DNA of 64,000 bases from Parvularcula sp. IMCC14364. Its GTDB lineage: Bacteria; Pseudomonadota; Alphaproteobacteria; Caulobacterales; Parvularculaceae. Location of the stretch: assembly GCF_030758415.1 (NCBI RefSeq), contig NZ_CP132334.1, positions 3,112,001 to 3,176,000 of the forward strand, given 5' to 3'. Positions 1 through 8,761 of the stretch are shown piece by piece; position 1 is the first letter of the stretch, and each line of letters begins with the position of its first letter. The notes below the pieces were generated by a model, which saw only the letters and a list, made by a program, of their open reading frames with translations, was not told the DNA's origin and ran no database searches. The position numbers and the translations under genes are program-made.

Positions 1-1170
1 CAGCAGGGCCTGCAGCCGCGCCAGCCGCTCTGTTTTCAGGGGTTCTGCAACTTGCTTGGCCATACTAGCCCCAGGCGTGCCAGGACGACGGGAATACTTG
101 AACGAGAAGGCTGAGGCATACCCCACCGCTTCAACGATCTGCATTGTCGCCTCAAAATCGTCATCTCCTTCGCCAGGGAAGCCGACAATGAAATCACCAG
201 AAATGGCAATGTCAGGTCGTGCTTTCCGGATTTCCTCTATCTGCCGGACATAATGGTCTGCGGTATGGCCACGGTTCATGGCTTTCAGGATTTTGTCAGA
301 CCCAGCCTGAACGGGCAGGTGGAGATATGGCATCAGTTTGGGCTCTTCGCCCAGAGCGGCCATGAGACCATGATCCATGTCCCGAGGGTGAGATGTCGTG
401 AAGCGAATACGCTCAATACCATCAATCCTGGCCAGATGCCGAACAAGTTCACCAAGGCCCCAGCCGTCTCCGGCTGTGCCCGCTGGTGGCGCGCTGTGCC
501 AGGCATTGACGTTCTGCCCGAGCAGGGTCACCTCACGCAGACCGTTGGCTGCCAGCATCCGCACTTCTGCAGTTATCGCATCTACCGGGCGCGATACTTC
601 TTCGCCCCGCGTATAGGGCACAACACAGAAGGTACAGAACTTGTCGCAACCTTCCTGTATCGTTACGAAGGCGGAATAACCCTCTATTTCCCTGTCGGTT
701 GACAATGTGTCGAATTTTTCTTCAACGGCGAAGTCTGTTTCCAGCACATCACCATTTTCCCGGCTCGCCCTGGCGATCATCTCCGGCAAGCGATGATATG
801 TCTGTGGCCCGAACACCATGTCGACGATGGGCGCGCGCGCTGTGATCTCAGCGCCCTCGGCCTGCGCAACACAACCAGCAACAGCCACTTTCATCTCACC
901 GCCGGATTGCTCTTTTCTTTCCTTGTTCTTCTTAATTCGCCCCAGATCTGAATAGACTTTCTCTGCTGCCTTCTCCCTGATGTGACATGTATTCAAAATC
1001 ACGAGATCGGCATCTTCCGGCTCAGCCGTCTGTGTGTATCCTAATGGCTTCAGCAATCCGGCCATACGCTCTGAGTCATAGACATTCATCTGACAGCCGT
1101 ATGTTTTAATGAACAGCTTCTTTGTCTGTTCACTGGCCTGGCCACTCGTTGTTTCGGTCTCACTCTTCAT
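1..1170 (-). CDS. miaB: tRNA-2-methylthio-N6-dimethylallyladenosine synthase MiaB (C-terminus cut by window edge)
   Basis: Radical-SAM methylthiotransferase that adds the methylthio group to i6A37 of tRNAs in the cytoplasm. The frame is open from an ATG at 1170 to the window edge (390 codons), so the C-terminal part, including most of the TRAM domain, is missing. The N-terminal cluster cysteines are at residues 26 (YGCQMN), 62 (NTCHIR) and 100 (VAGC), and the radical-SAM triad CxxxCxxC is at 175/179/182, followed by VPYTRG. A GGA lies 9 bases before the start. It is divergent from the bfd-like gene. In many alphaproteobacteria miaB directly follows fur; here the iron genes lie between them. 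Confidence 0.96.
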   Translation of the reverse strand, partial: MKSETETTSGQASEQTKKLFIKTYGCQMNVYDSERMAGLLKPLGYTQTAEPEDADLVILNTCHIREKAAEKVYSDLGRIKKNKERKEQSGGEMKVAVAGCVAQAEGAEITARAPIVDMVFGPQTYHRLPEMIARASRENGDVLETDFAVEEKFDTLSTDREIEGYSAFVTIQEGCDKFCTFCVVPYTRGEEVSRPVDAITAEVRMLAANGLREVTLLGQNVNAWHSAPPAGTAGDGWGLGELVRHLARIDGIERIRFTTSHPRDMDHGLMAALGEEPKLMPYLHLPVQAGSDKILKAMNRGHTADHYVRQIEEIRKARPDIAISGDFIVGFPGEGDDDFEATMQIVEAVGYASAFSFKYSRRPGTPGASMAKQVAEPLKTERLARLQALL

Positions 1171-1249
1171 CTGATCAATCCAGCAAAAGCAGAACGCGCT
1201 TCTATTCGCTCGACGGGCTTTCACGCAAGCCTAATCCGGCATTTTACTA

Positions 1250-1296
1250 TTGACAATCATTCTTAATTGGCGCATATGAGAATCATGATCATTTGC
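1250..1296 (+). promoter_or_regulatory. Candidate promoter and Fur-box-like element of the bfd-like gene
   Basis: TTGACA at 1250-1255 is followed after 17 bases by CATATG at 1273-1278, a plausible -35/-10 pair. The 19 bases at 1278-1296 match 14 of 19 positions of the classical Fur box GATAATGATAATCATTATC and overlap the predicted transcription start and the start codons of the bfd-like gene. Binding would block this promoter. The promoter reading is inference. The alphaproteobacterial Fur motif can differ from the enterobacterial one. Confidence 0.45.
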
Positions 1297-1506
1297 GTTT
1301 GCCGCCGTCTTAATACCAAGAAAGTGGAAACCGCCATCAAGGCAGGGGCAACAACACCTGCCTGTGTGCTCGCCCATCACGGAACGAGATTTAATTGCGG
1401 CAAATGTCGCCCTGAAATCTGTAACATGCTGAGCAAAACGTCGATCCCGGAAAGTTCTCTTACTGAAGGCCAGCAACCAGAGCCTGTCATGATGGCAGCC
1501 GAGTAG
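1285..1506 (+). CDS. bfd: Bacterioferritin-associated ferredoxin-like (2Fe-2S) protein
   Basis: A small protein of about 73 residues with the cysteine pattern of the BFD-like [2Fe-2S] family: CVCR near the N-terminus, then CGKCRPE and a nearby cysteine (NCGKC...EIC). Bfd passes electrons to bacterioferritin to release stored iron, and the bacterioferritin gene starts about 100 bases downstream on the same strand, so that role is likely. Start choice is uncertain. Family members usually begin MIxCVC, which favours the ATG at 1285; ATG 1276 and TTG 1267 are in frame. None has a clear ribosome site, and the nearby promoter would give a nearly leaderless message. The tail after about residue 60 is not conserved in the family. 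Confidence 0.75.
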   Translation: MIICVCRRLNTKKVETAIKAGATTPACVLAHHGTRFNCGKCRPEICNMLSKTSIPESSLTEGQQPEPVMMAAE

Positions 1507-1609
1507 ATTAGGTTTTTGCGCTAGTGCGAGGCACTTGCACGGAAAATAGTGGCCCTGCTGACTAACCATCGCTATTTCAATTTATCATAACAGAGTTTGA
1601 GGAATGCAC

Positions 1610-2101
1610 ATGAAAGGCGACGCAAAGGTTATCGAGTTTCTGAACAAGGCACTCAAGAACGAGCTGACAGCCATCAATCAGTATTTTCTGCATGCGCGTA
1701 TGCTGAAGGACTGGGGAGTGTCGGAATTTGCTGAAAAGGAATACAAAGAGTCCATTGAAGAGATGGAGCACGCCGACTGGCTGATTGATCGTATTCTGTT
1801 TCTGGAAGGACTGCCCAACCTGCAGGATCTCGGAAAACTTCGCATCGGCGAAGACGTGAAAGAGATTCTGGAATGCGACCTGCAACTGGAGCATGATGCT
1901 ATCCTTCTTCTGCGCGATGCGATCGAGTATTGCGAAGAACAAAGAGATTATGTGTCACGCGATCTTTTCGGCAAAATTCTGCATAATGAGGAAGAACATG
2001 TTGACTGGATCGAAACCCAGCTTGGGCTGATCGATCGCATGGGCATTGAACACTTCATTCATTTGCAGACCAAACCGAATGCCGCATCGGCTCAGGGTTG
2101 A
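1610..2101 (+). CDS. bfr: Bacterioferritin
   Basis: Haem-containing 24-subunit ferritin that oxidises and stores iron in the cytoplasm. It has 163 residues, close to the usual 158-160. All ferroxidase ligands are at standard positions counted from MKGD: E18, E51, H54, E94, E127 and H130; the haem ligand is M52. The track of bases GAGG (1599-1602) sits 7 bases before the ATG at 1610 but only 1 base before the upstream ATG at 1604, so 1610 is chosen. It follows the bfd-like gene, with which it probably works, and ends in a strong hairpin. fur lies about 550 bases downstream on the opposite strand. Confidence 0.97.
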   Translation: MKGDAKVIEFLNKALKNELTAINQYFLHARMLKDWGVSEFAEKEYKESIEEMEHADWLIDRILFLEGLPNLQDLGKLRIGEDVKEILECDLQLEHDAILLLRDAIEYCEEQRDYVSRDLFGKILHNEEEHVDWIETQLGLIDRMGIEHFIHLQTKPNAASAQG

Positions 2102-2116
2102 TATTTCATAATGCGA

Positions 2117-2141
2117 AACGGCACCTCAAAGAGGTGCCGTT
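2117..2141 (+). terminator. Hairpin terminator after bfr
   Basis: A perfect 11-bp stem (AACGGCACCTC / GAGGTGCCGTT) closes an AAA loop 16 bases after the bfr stop. The downstream T-tract is weak. The hairpin lies between convergent genes and could serve both strands. Confidence 0.75.
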
Positions 2142-2158
2142 CCCAAATACCTTTACCC

Positions 2159-2515
2159 TTAAAACCCCCAACCGGAGGGATTTGGGTATGCCTCGCCGCG
2201 TGAGGCGTATTGGAGGCCCTTCACGCATCGTACAATGTACCAGATCAACAGTACGACAAAGAGCAGCAGCCCGATCACGACCAGAGTCAGAGCAGCACAT
2301 ATGATTGAGTAAAGTATCAGCTTCCAGAAAACATGTATCTGGTTGTGATAATGTGTTTTCAGCCAGTCCGGCGCTTCATCCTTTGCAACATATGCCATTA
2401 TCACCCCAATGATCGTGGTGATGCATGTTGCTATGCCGACGAGATAAAGAATGTAGATGATATTGGCGTTGCCGGTCACGCCTGGATTTGCAGAGACTTC
2501 AGAAGAGTCGCTCAT
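2159..2515 (-). CDS. DUF4870-family membrane protein
   Basis: A protein of 118 residues with three predicted membrane segments: about 18-44 (IIYILYLVGIATCITTIIGV), 62-92 and the end of that hydrophobic block. It has the family signatures APDWLKTHYHNQI after the first segment and the C-terminal VRCVKGL...YPNPxxWGF. The ATG at 2515 is preceded by AAAGGGGAATTTGT, a good ribosome site, so the longer in-frame start at 2578 is rejected. The function of DUF4870 proteins is unknown. It stands alone between bfr (convergent) and fur (same strand, downstream promoter unclear). Confidence 0.8.
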   Translation of the reverse strand: MSDSSEVSANPGVTGNANIIYILYLVGIATCITTIIGVIMAYVAKDEAPDWLKTHYHNQIHVFWKLILYSIICAALTLVVIGLLLFVVLLIWYIVRCVKGLQYASRGEAYPNPSGWGF

Positions 2516-2649
2516 ACAAATTCCCCTTTCGGTTGCACGCCCGTAAGCATCATAGTTGATAGCGCCAACTGATTGCAAGCTAATGTGAGGCAGGCAACCG
2601 CCGCATCTTAAATTCGCAAAAGATACTCAGAATGGAGTTCTGGAACAGG

Positions 2650-3066
2650 TCAGGTTTTTTTCTCATCCAAAGGCACGCCGTATAATTCCAGCCGGTGGTC
2701 GACCAGCTTGAACCCATGCTCGAGTGCTATCTTTTCCTGCAGACGCTCGATCTCCTCGTTCATGAATTCGATCACCTCACCAGTGCGTAAGTTGATCAGA
2801 TGATCATGGTGCTCATCCGGCACTTCCTCATATCGTGAGCGACCATCATTGAAATCATGCTTCTCCACAATGTCGTAGTCTTCGAACAGGCGCATGGTGC
2901 GATAGACAGTTGCAATGGAAATCCTGTCATCAATTTCATTCGACCGGCGATGTATTTCCTCAACGTCAGGGTGATCTTCCGCCCCCGAAACGACCCTTGC
3001 GATAACGCGGCGCTGGTCGGTCATCCGCAGACCTTTTTCGAGGCAAAGTTTTTCGATGCTGTTCAT
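2650..3066 (-). CDS. fur: Ferric uptake regulator family protein (Fur/Mur type)
   Basis: DNA-binding metal-responsive repressor of 138 residues: winged-helix domain (about 1-80, with HPDVEEIHRR and SIATVYRTM) and a dimerisation/metal domain (DEHHDHLI). The usual structural-zinc cysteines are missing: where enterobacterial Fur has CxxC after HHDHLI, this protein has NLRTGEVIEF. That is typical of alphaproteobacterial Fur/Mur, so it may sense iron or manganese. Start at ATG 3066 with GGAG 7 bases before; the longer frame to 3117 has no ribosome site. It is near bfd/bfr, a likely target. Confidence 0.93.
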   Translation of the reverse strand: MNSIEKLCLEKGLRMTDQRRVIARVVSGAEDHPDVEEIHRRSNEIDDRISIATVYRTMRLFEDYDIVEKHDFNDGRSRYEEVPDEHHDHLINLRTGEVIEFMNEEIERLQEKIALEHGFKLVDHRLELYGVPLDEKKT

Positions 3067-3197
3067 GTGCAATCTCCTGACAGGGCACCCTATAGGGGAA
3101 TTCTGCCCCTGGCTCAAACCTCCATCGCTGCTTACGCCAGAGGTAATTGTTTTGCTGCATAGGCCATCTAACGTGGCGTTTATAAAAGGAGCAGAAC

Positions 3198-3596
3198 ATG
3201 TCGATCCTGCAAATTCTCGCTGCCAGCGCTGCAGTGCTGTTTATTATTTTCACAAGTGTTATTGCTGCGAGGGCAGACAAAGGGGGAGCCACGAGCTGGA
3301 TGATACCAGCATGTTTATCTTTTGTCTTCTTTATGTACTCAGCACTTACTGTATTCCAAGAAGGGCCGTTAGGGTTCTGGACGGAGCATATCAGTGACAT
3401 GTGGGGCAACCAGATCTGGTTTGATCTTTTGCTGGCAATCGGGGTCAGCTTTTTCCTGCTGGCACCTCGGGCCAAAGCGGTTGGGATGAGGCTTTTTCCA
3501 TGGCTGATTTTTATCATCTGCACCGGCTGCATCGGCTTGCTGGCGATGCTGGCGCGCTTCCTTTACCTCAAAGAGCGGGAACAGACTTCACCATAA
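3198..3596 (+). CDS. Small integral membrane protein, family not recognised
   Basis: A protein of 132 residues with four hydrophobic segments at about 3-24, 35-52, 74-91 and 99-121; the short loops suggest a four-helix membrane protein. Its start ATG 3198 follows AAAAGGAGCAGAAC, a strong ribosome site. I do not recognise the family; the length and layout resemble uncharacterised four-helix proteins such as DUF2834, but I cannot confirm this. Its last 29 bases overlap the 3' end of rimI on the other strand. Confidence 0.75.
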   Translation: MSILQILAASAAVLFIIFTSVIAARADKGGATSWMIPACLSFVFFMYSALTVFQEGPLGFWTEHISDMWGNQIWFDLLLAIGVSFFLLAPRAKAVGMRLFPWLIFIICTGCIGLLAMLARFLYLKEREQTSP

Positions 3597-4005
3597 CCAG
3601 CGCGTCAGTGCCTCCCCTATAGTAGGCTGATCTGCGACCCGACTCTATAAAACCCGCTGATTTGTAGAGACCGATGGCGGCGGCGTTATCCTCAGCCACT
3701 TCGAGAAAAAAATGACATCCAGGCTGTTCAAGGACAGCCTTCAGCAATAACTGCCCGTATCGTTGCCCGCGTAATTCTGGCAAAAGCCCTATAGTGAGGA
3801 TTTCCGCCTCATCAAGCACATGAGATATTACAGCAAGCCCCACAGGCGCGCCTTGCAGTTCCGCCACCAGTATTCTGGCACCTTTTTGACGGATTTTTTC
3901 AGCAAACCACTCTCTGGTCCAGGCATCTTCCGGGAATATTTCGGTATGAAGACGAGCCAGGAATTCTGTATCTTTTAGCTTGGCGGTCCTGATCCGAAAA
4001 GTCAT
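3568..4005 (-). CDS. rimI: Ribosomal protein bS18 N-acetyltransferase RimI (GNAT)
   Basis: GNAT-fold acetyltransferase of 145 residues. The acetyl-CoA loop is LPELRGQRYGQLLL (about 74-87), matching the family pattern (Q/R)xxGxG/A with a tyrosine where many have glycine-isoleucine. The C-terminal part has LEVAEDNAAAIGLYKSAGF, the classic RimI/GNAT motif B. It follows tsaB at 92 bases; the tsaB-rimI pair next to nfu and fur is a standard alphaproteobacterial arrangement. RimI acetylates the N-terminus of ribosomal protein S18; some homologues act on other proteins. Confidence 0.9.
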   Translation of the reverse strand: MTFRIRTAKLKDTEFLARLHTEIFPEDAWTREWFAEKIRQKGARILVAELQGAPVGLAVISHVLDEAEILTIGLLPELRGQRYGQLLLKAVLEQPGCHFFLEVAEDNAAAIGLYKSAGFIESGRRSAYYRGGTDALVMVKSVPAL

Positions 4006-4097
4006 GCTTAGATTCCCGTATCAGGTGCATTTTGCCCTGAGTGATGCGGTTGGCAAATTTTGTGCAAACTGGTGCGCTTTGTGACCACAATTACCGC

Positions 4098-4766
4098 TTA
4101 CAAAGCTTCAGTAATAAGAATTTTTTTAGCTGGTTTGGCATCGGCAGCACGCAGGTAAAGAGCAGATGGCGGGACTTCCGACATTGGAGCTACCTGGGCG
4201 AGATATGCTATATCTACCGGATCAGGCTGATGACCTTGCCAGCGCTCCTCTCCAGCTAGATCAGGATAGACGAGAGGCACTCCCGTGCCGGCCATGTGAT
4301 GAACATCAAGTGGCCCCGGCGATGGCAACCGCTCAGCTGCTTCTTCCGTTGCAAGAATAAAAGGATCGCACTTGGCCAGATTATCATGGCTGAACACCTG
4401 CCCGTAAACCTGTCCTCGACGGGCATCGACCAGAACTGTTTTATCAGCTGTTCGCCCTTTGAGCCCGCAGGCAAGAGCCTGCAAAGTCGTGATGCCCGTC
4501 ACTGGCAGGTTTCTGCCAACAGCCAGCCCGCGCGCAAATGCAAGGCCAACCCTAACTCCAGTAAATGAACCCGGACCGCGCGTCACAGCTATTTGCTTAA
4601 CGTCACGAAGCGTTACACCTGCATCTGACAATACTTCAGATACGATCGGCGCAAGGCGCTCTGCATGTCCACGCTCGCGCACCTCTTTGTGGCTAGTGAC
4701 TTGCTCGCCTGCCAATATGGCCACGCCACAGGACTGCAAGCATGTATCTATTGCGAGTATGGCCAC
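4098..4766 (-). CDS. tsaB: tRNA threonylcarbamoyladenosine complex dimerisation subunit TsaB
   Basis: An ASKHA-fold protein of 222 residues that activates TsaD for t6A37 formation in tRNA. The N-terminal LAIDTCLQSCGVAI and the motif RGPGSFTGVRVGLAFARGLA (about 63-82) are diagnostic of TsaB/YeaZ. The partner TsaD gene is in this window at 18571-19671. Start at ATG 4766; the nitroreductase gene ends 15 bases upstream on the same strand, so the run nitroreductase-tsaB-rimI may be cotranscribed. Confidence 0.95.
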   Translation of the reverse strand: MAILAIDTCLQSCGVAILAGEQVTSHKEVRERGHAERLAPIVSEVLSDAGVTLRDVKQIAVTRGPGSFTGVRVGLAFARGLAVGRNLPVTGITTLQALACGLKGRTADKTVLVDARRGQVYGQVFSHDNLAKCDPFILATEEAAERLPSPGPLDVHHMAGTGVPLVYPDLAGEERWQGHQPDPVDIAYLAQVAPMSEVPPSALYLRAADAKPAKKILITEAL

Positions 4767-4781
4767 TGATTTTTCATTATA

Positions 4782-5396
4782 TTACAAGACCTTGCATACA
4801 TCATCGAAAGCAAAACGGGGTGACCGCTCAAACATGTCTTCTGTGATGCCATACCCAAGATTGCAGAGGAAATTAACACGAATGTCGCCAGGCTCGTCTG
4901 AAAAGAACTCTTTGGAAACGGCTTCCTGATCAAACCCGGACATGGGGCCACAATCCAGACCCAGTGCCCTGGAAGCAATCATCAGATACGCCCCCTGCAA
5001 AGTACCATTGCGAAAAGCTGTTTCAGCGATCAGAGACGGATTGCCCTCAAACCACGCTTTGGCATCAGTATGCGGGAAGAGTTTTGGCAAATGCTCATGG
5101 AACTGAAGATCATGCCCGATAACCGCGACGCACGGCGCTGACATGGTTTTCTTGACATTCCCCTCGCCCAGATGTGGCTTGAGACGCTCTTTCGCCTCGG
5201 TAGACGTGAGAAAGAGCAACCTTGCCGGCGAACAGTTGGCCGATGTCGCCCCGAACTTCATCAGATCATAAAGCGCCTGAATGAGAGTCTTGGGTACTGA
5301 CCTGTCTTCCCAGGCATTGAACGTGCGCGCCTCACGAAAGAGCTGGTCCAGCGCGTGATCATTCAGCGGCTTGTTGTCAGTTTTTTTTTCGACCAT
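4782..5396 (-). CDS. Nitroreductase-family protein, RutE/malonic-semialdehyde-reductase type
   Basis: FMN/NAD(P)H oxidoreductase fold, 204 residues. Visible signatures are LFREARTFNAWEDRSVP near the N-terminus, SANCSPARLLFL (FMN-binding region, about 55-66), the internal NGTLQGAYLMIASRALGLDCGPMSGF block (about 130-156) and a C-terminal DDV. These match the RutE/HadB subgroup. RutE reduces malonic semialdehyde in uracil breakdown, but no other rut genes are here, so the substrate is uncertain. AGGAAAGA precedes ATG 5396. It sits 5 bases after the dodecin gene. Confidence 0.85.
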   Translation of the reverse strand: MVEKKTDNKPLNDHALDQLFREARTFNAWEDRSVPKTLIQALYDLMKFGATSANCSPARLLFLTSTEAKERLKPHLGEGNVKKTMSAPCVAVIGHDLQFHEHLPKLFPHTDAKAWFEGNPSLIAETAFRNGTLQGAYLMIASRALGLDCGPMSGFDQEAVSKEFFSDEPGDIRVNFLCNLGYGITEDMFERSPRFAFDDVCKVL

Positions 5397-5401
5397 GTAT
5401 C

Positions 5402-5617
5402 TTAATCTTTCCTGTCGTAGCGGAAGCCGATTTCCAGCGTAACCTGATAGTAAGCGACCTTGCTGTCTTCGATGTAGCCCCGAGTCTCCTTGACTTCAAA
5501 CCAGTCCAGGTTTTTCAAAGTCTGACTTGCTGTGGCGATAGCGTTCTCGATGGCATCTTCGATCGATTTTTTAGATGTGCCGACAAGTTTCGTAACGGAA
5601 TAGACATTATCTGACAT
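5402..5617 (-). CDS. Dodecin (flavin-binding protein)
   Basis: A 71-residue dodecin, the usual length. The protein assembles into a hollow dodecamer that stores and protects flavins. The diagnostic region is LKNLDWFEVKETRGYIED (about 34-51), with the flavin-stacking tryptophan at 39, followed by a YYQVTLEIGFRYD strand. AGGAGAG lies upstream of ATG 5617. It is followed at once by the flavin-dependent nitroreductase, which suits a flavin-supply role, although this is inference. Confidence 0.94.
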   Translation of the reverse strand: MSDNVYSVTKLVGTSKKSIEDAIENAIATASQTLKNLDWFEVKETRGYIEDSKVAYYQVTLEIGFRYDRKD

Positions 5618-5681
5618 GCTTCATACTCTCCTAGGTTATCGTAACTGAATGACGCGCGGATCCATCTGCAGTTCCCGGCGC

Positions 5682-6266
5682 TTACATCACGGCTTCGACA
5701 GACGTGACTTCCGGCACATAATGCTTGAGCAGATTTTCAATACCGGACTTCAAGGTCAGGGTTGAAGACGGACAACCGGCACAGGCACCGCGCATCGTCA
5801 GAAACACAATCCCGTCTCCTGGTACAAATTTGTGGAAAATAATGTCCCCGCCATCCTGTGCAACAGCAGGGCGCACCCGTGTGTCCAGCAAATCAATGAT
5901 CTGCTCGACAATCTCACGGTCTTCACCCTCATAGTCCTCAAGCGCTCCAGCTGTGAGATCTTCCGGGCTAGCACCTTCTGCCAGAACAGGCAGTCCTGCT
6001 GTGAGATAATCTGCGATGGCACCAAGAAGCGCGGGCTTGATATGATGCCACTCTGTGGTTTCGTCTTTTGTTACGGTTACGAAATCAGCACCAAGAAATA
6101 TACCGGTTACCCCGTCCACATCAAACAGGGCCTGTGCCAATGGAGAGCCTGTTGAACTTTCAATCGTCGGGAAATCCATGCCCATTTTGCCAGCACCGAG
6201 AACGGCCTGGCCGGGGATAAATTTCATGGATTGTGGGTTGGGTGTATCTTCCGTCTGAATGAACAT
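5682..6266 (-). CDS. NifU-family iron-sulfur cluster carrier Nfu
   Basis: A protein of 194 residues with an N-terminal Nfu scaffold domain (MFIQTEDTPNPQSMKFIPG, residues 1-88) and a C-terminal NifU domain (about 115-190) holding the cluster-binding motif CAGC at 162-165 (MRGACAGCPSSTLTLKSG). This is the mitochondrial Nfu1/alphaproteobacterial architecture, which delivers [4Fe-4S] clusters to target enzymes such as lipoate and radical-SAM proteins. MiaB in this window needs such clusters. ATG 6266 is chosen because the family starts MFIQTE; the open frame extends further upstream without homology. It is divergent from maeB. Confidence 0.94.
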   Translation of the reverse strand: MFIQTEDTPNPQSMKFIPGQAVLGAGKMGMDFPTIESSTGSPLAQALFDVDGVTGIFLGADFVTVTKDETTEWHHIKPALLGAIADYLTAGLPVLAEGASPEDLTAGALEDYEGEDREIVEQIIDLLDTRVRPAVAQDGGDIIFHKFVPGDGIVFLTMRGACAGCPSSTLTLKSGIENLLKHYVPEVTSVEAVM

Positions 6267-6393
6267 GGGTAATCTCTCATCACGTTTTGCAAGATATGGC
6301 GGGCCAGCGCAGCAAATACAACCATGCCCCTTGCGAGCCCAGTGACAATCAGCTTCAAAGGCATTGAAGCCGGATAAGAGAGAGACCCTGACA

Positions 6394-8697
6394 ATGGCCA
6401 TTTCCTCAGACAACAATACAAAGGTTTCTGACGAAGAAGCATTATCGTTTCACGCGCGCGGCAAGCCCGGCAAGCTGGAGGTGACGCCCACAAAGCCAAT
6501 GGCGACACAGCGAGACCTCTCTCTGGCCTATTCCCCAGGGGTCGCCGCACCGGTCAAAGCCATCGCAGAAGACCCTGATCTCGCATATGACTATACGTCC
6601 AAAGGTAACATGGTCGCCGTCATCTCCAATGGCACGGCCATTCTCGGCCTTGGGGATCTTGGCGCCCTCGCCTCCAAGCCAGTCATGGAAGGTAAATCTG
6701 TCCTGTTCAAACGCTTCGCGGATATCGATTCTATCGATCTCGAAGTAGACACCAGTGATCCTGAAGCCTTTATCAACTGTGTCAAATATCTGGGGCCAGC
6801 ATTTGGCGGGATCAACCTCGAAGACATCAAGGCACCGGACAGTTTCGTCATTGAGCAGACTCTCAAGGACATCATGGATATTCCAGTTTTCCATGACGAC
6901 CAGCACGGCACAGCAATCATCTCCGCGGCCGGGTTGCTCAACGCGTTGGAAATAACCGGCAAGAGCATGAAGGACATTCGCGTTGCCGTTTCGGGCGCCG
7001 GCTCGGCTGCCCTTTCTGTCATCAGTCTGATTAAAGCCATGGGCCTGCCACATGAAAATGCCCTGATCTGCGACCGCAAAGGCGTTTTGTATCAAGGGCG
7101 CGAAGACGGGATGGACCAATGGCGCTCAGCCCACGCTGTTGAGACTGACAAGCGCACGCTGGCCGAAGCCATTGATGGTGCGGATGTGGTTCTTGGCCTT
7201 TCTGCCGCCGGCGCTATTACACCTGAGATGATAAAATCCATGGCCAAAGACCCGATCATCTTTGCCATGGCCAACCCGATCCCAGAAATTCTGCCTGAAG
7301 AAGTACACGAAACTCGCAGCGATGCCATCATGGCAACTGGGCGCTCAGATTATCCAAATCAGGTCAACAACGTGCTTGGCTTCCCATATATTTTCCGTGG
7401 TGCACTGGATGTGCGGGCACGGACGATCAATGACGAAATGAAAGTTGCCTGTGCCCAGGCATTGGCCGCACTGGCACGCGAAGACGTGCCCGATGAAGTT
7501 GCTGCTGCCTATGGCAAGCGCCTGCAGTTCGGCCGTGATTATATCATCCCGACGCCGTTTGATCCGCGCCTTGTCAGCCGCATTCCACCAGCTGTTGCCA
7601 AAGCAGCAATGGATACGGGTGTTGCCCGTAAACCCATCGAAGATATGCCTGCCTATGAGGCAAAACTCGAAACGCGACTTGATCCGTCTGCGTCCTTCCT
7701 CCAGAAAATCTACTCGACTGTCCGCAGTAATGACAAGAAGCGCATCGTCTTTGTCGAAGGTGAAGACGAAACAGTCATTCGCTCCGCCTATGCTTTCCAG
7801 CAGCAGAATCTGGGGCAGGCGATTCTGATTGGACGGGACGATCAGGTTCAGCGCTCCATGCAGCGTCTGGGCCTGCCGCAAAGCCACAATATGGAAATCT
7901 GGAATGCGCGCGCCTCTGCCAACACACCGAAGTACACAGATTATGTCTATGAACGCCTGCAACGACAGGGTTATCTCTATCGGGACTGCCAGCGTCTCGT
8001 AAACAATGACAGAAACGTCTTCAGTGCCTGTATGCTCGCAATGAATCATGCAGATGGCATGGTCACCGGTGTTACGCGACACTACAATGTTGTAATGGAC
8101 AATGTACGGCTGGTGCTCGACCCTCGCCCGGGAGAACGTGTTATCGGCCTTTCCGCCGTCTTGGCCAAAGGCCGTGCCATTTTCATGGCGGATACCACAT
8201 CAACGCAGGTGTCAGATTCACAACGCCTGGCAGATATAGCTGTGCAGGCGGCCCACGCGGTGCGCAGCCTTGGGTTCACACCAAAAGTTGCTTTCCTGTC
8301 ATACTCCAATTTCGGCAATCCGCGCTCGGAGCATTCTGAACGTGTAGCCGAAGCCGTTCGCATACTTGACCGGCGCGGCGATTGCGATTTTGAATATGAA
8401 GGCGAGATGACACCTCGCATGGCCCTGAACGAAGAGAACCGGCGTATCTATCCGTTCTCCCGCCTAACCGGCTCTGCCAATGTTCTGATCGCACCCGGCA
8501 TCCACTCCGGGGCTGTAGCCACCAAACTGATGTCGGAGATCGGCGGGGCCGTTGTTATTGGCCCTGTACTGATTGGATTGGAAAAACCTGTCCAGATTGT
8601 TCAGACAGCTTCAAAAGCCGGGGATGTTGTTACCCTTGCAGCCCTTGCCGCCTATGAACTGGATCAGGAACATAGAGACTGGGCGAAAAACCGCTAA
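6394..8697 (+). CDS. maeB: NADP-dependent malic enzyme with phosphotransacetylase-like domain
   Basis: A 767-residue bifunctional-type malic enzyme that decarboxylates malate to pyruvate. The malic enzyme part (about 1-430) contains SLAYSPGVAAPVKAI, the tyrosine/lysine region and FHDDQHGTAI, with the nucleotide fold at VSGAGSAALSVI (about 198-209). The C-terminal part (about 430-767) is a phosphotransacetylase-like domain (FVEGEDETVIRSAY, APGIHSGAVATKL) that in characterised homologues is regulatory, binding acetyl-CoA, rather than catalytic. ATG 6394 follows AGAGAGACC; the upstream ATG at 6364 lacks conservation. Several long open frames on the reverse strand are shadows. Confidence 0.96.
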   Translation: MAISSDNNTKVSDEEALSFHARGKPGKLEVTPTKPMATQRDLSLAYSPGVAAPVKAIAEDPDLAYDYTSKGNMVAVISNGTAILGLGDLGALASKPVMEGKSVLFKRFADIDSIDLEVDTSDPEAFINCVKYLGPAFGGINLEDIKAPDSFVIEQTLKDIMDIPVFHDDQHGTAIISAAGLLNALEITGKSMKDIRVAVSGAGSAALSVISLIKAMGLPHENALICDRKGVLYQGREDGMDQWRSAHAVETDKRTLAEAIDGADVVLGLSAAGAITPEMIKSMAKDPIIFAMANPIPEILPEEVHETRSDAIMATGRSDYPNQVNNVLGFPYIFRGALDVRARTINDEMKVACAQALAALAREDVPDEVAAAYGKRLQFGRDYIIPTPFDPRLVSRIPPAVAKAAMDTGVARKPIEDMPAYEAKLETRLDPSASFLQKIYSTVRSNDKKRIVFVEGEDETVIRSAYAFQQQNLGQAILIGRDDQVQRSMQRLGLPQSHNMEIWNARASANTPKYTDYVYERLQRQGYLYRDCQRLVNNDRNVFSACMLAMNHADGMVTGVTRHYNVVMDNVRLVLDPRPGERVIGLSAVLAKGRAIFMADTTSTQVSDSQRLADIAVQAAHAVRSLGFTPKVAFLSYSNFGNPRSEHSERVAEAVRILDRRGDCDFEYEGEMTPRMALNEENRRIYPFSRLTGSANVLIAPGIHSGAVATKLMSEIGGAVVIGPVLIGLEKPVQIVQTASKAGDVVTLAALAAYELDQEHRDWAKNR

Positions 8698-8761
8698 AGC
8701 AGGATCCAGAATTTTCTGCCTGTAAAACACGGTGTTAAAAATCACGCCCGGCCTGAATTGG

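Noticed and set aside
2966-3532. 188-codon ORF spanning fur and the next gene
   Set aside because: It overlaps two real genes in another frame and has shadow-like composition.
7345-8082. 245-codon ORF opposite maeB
   Set aside because: It is the reverse-strand shadow of the strongly conserved phosphotransacetylase-like domain, with no ribosome site and no recognisable family.
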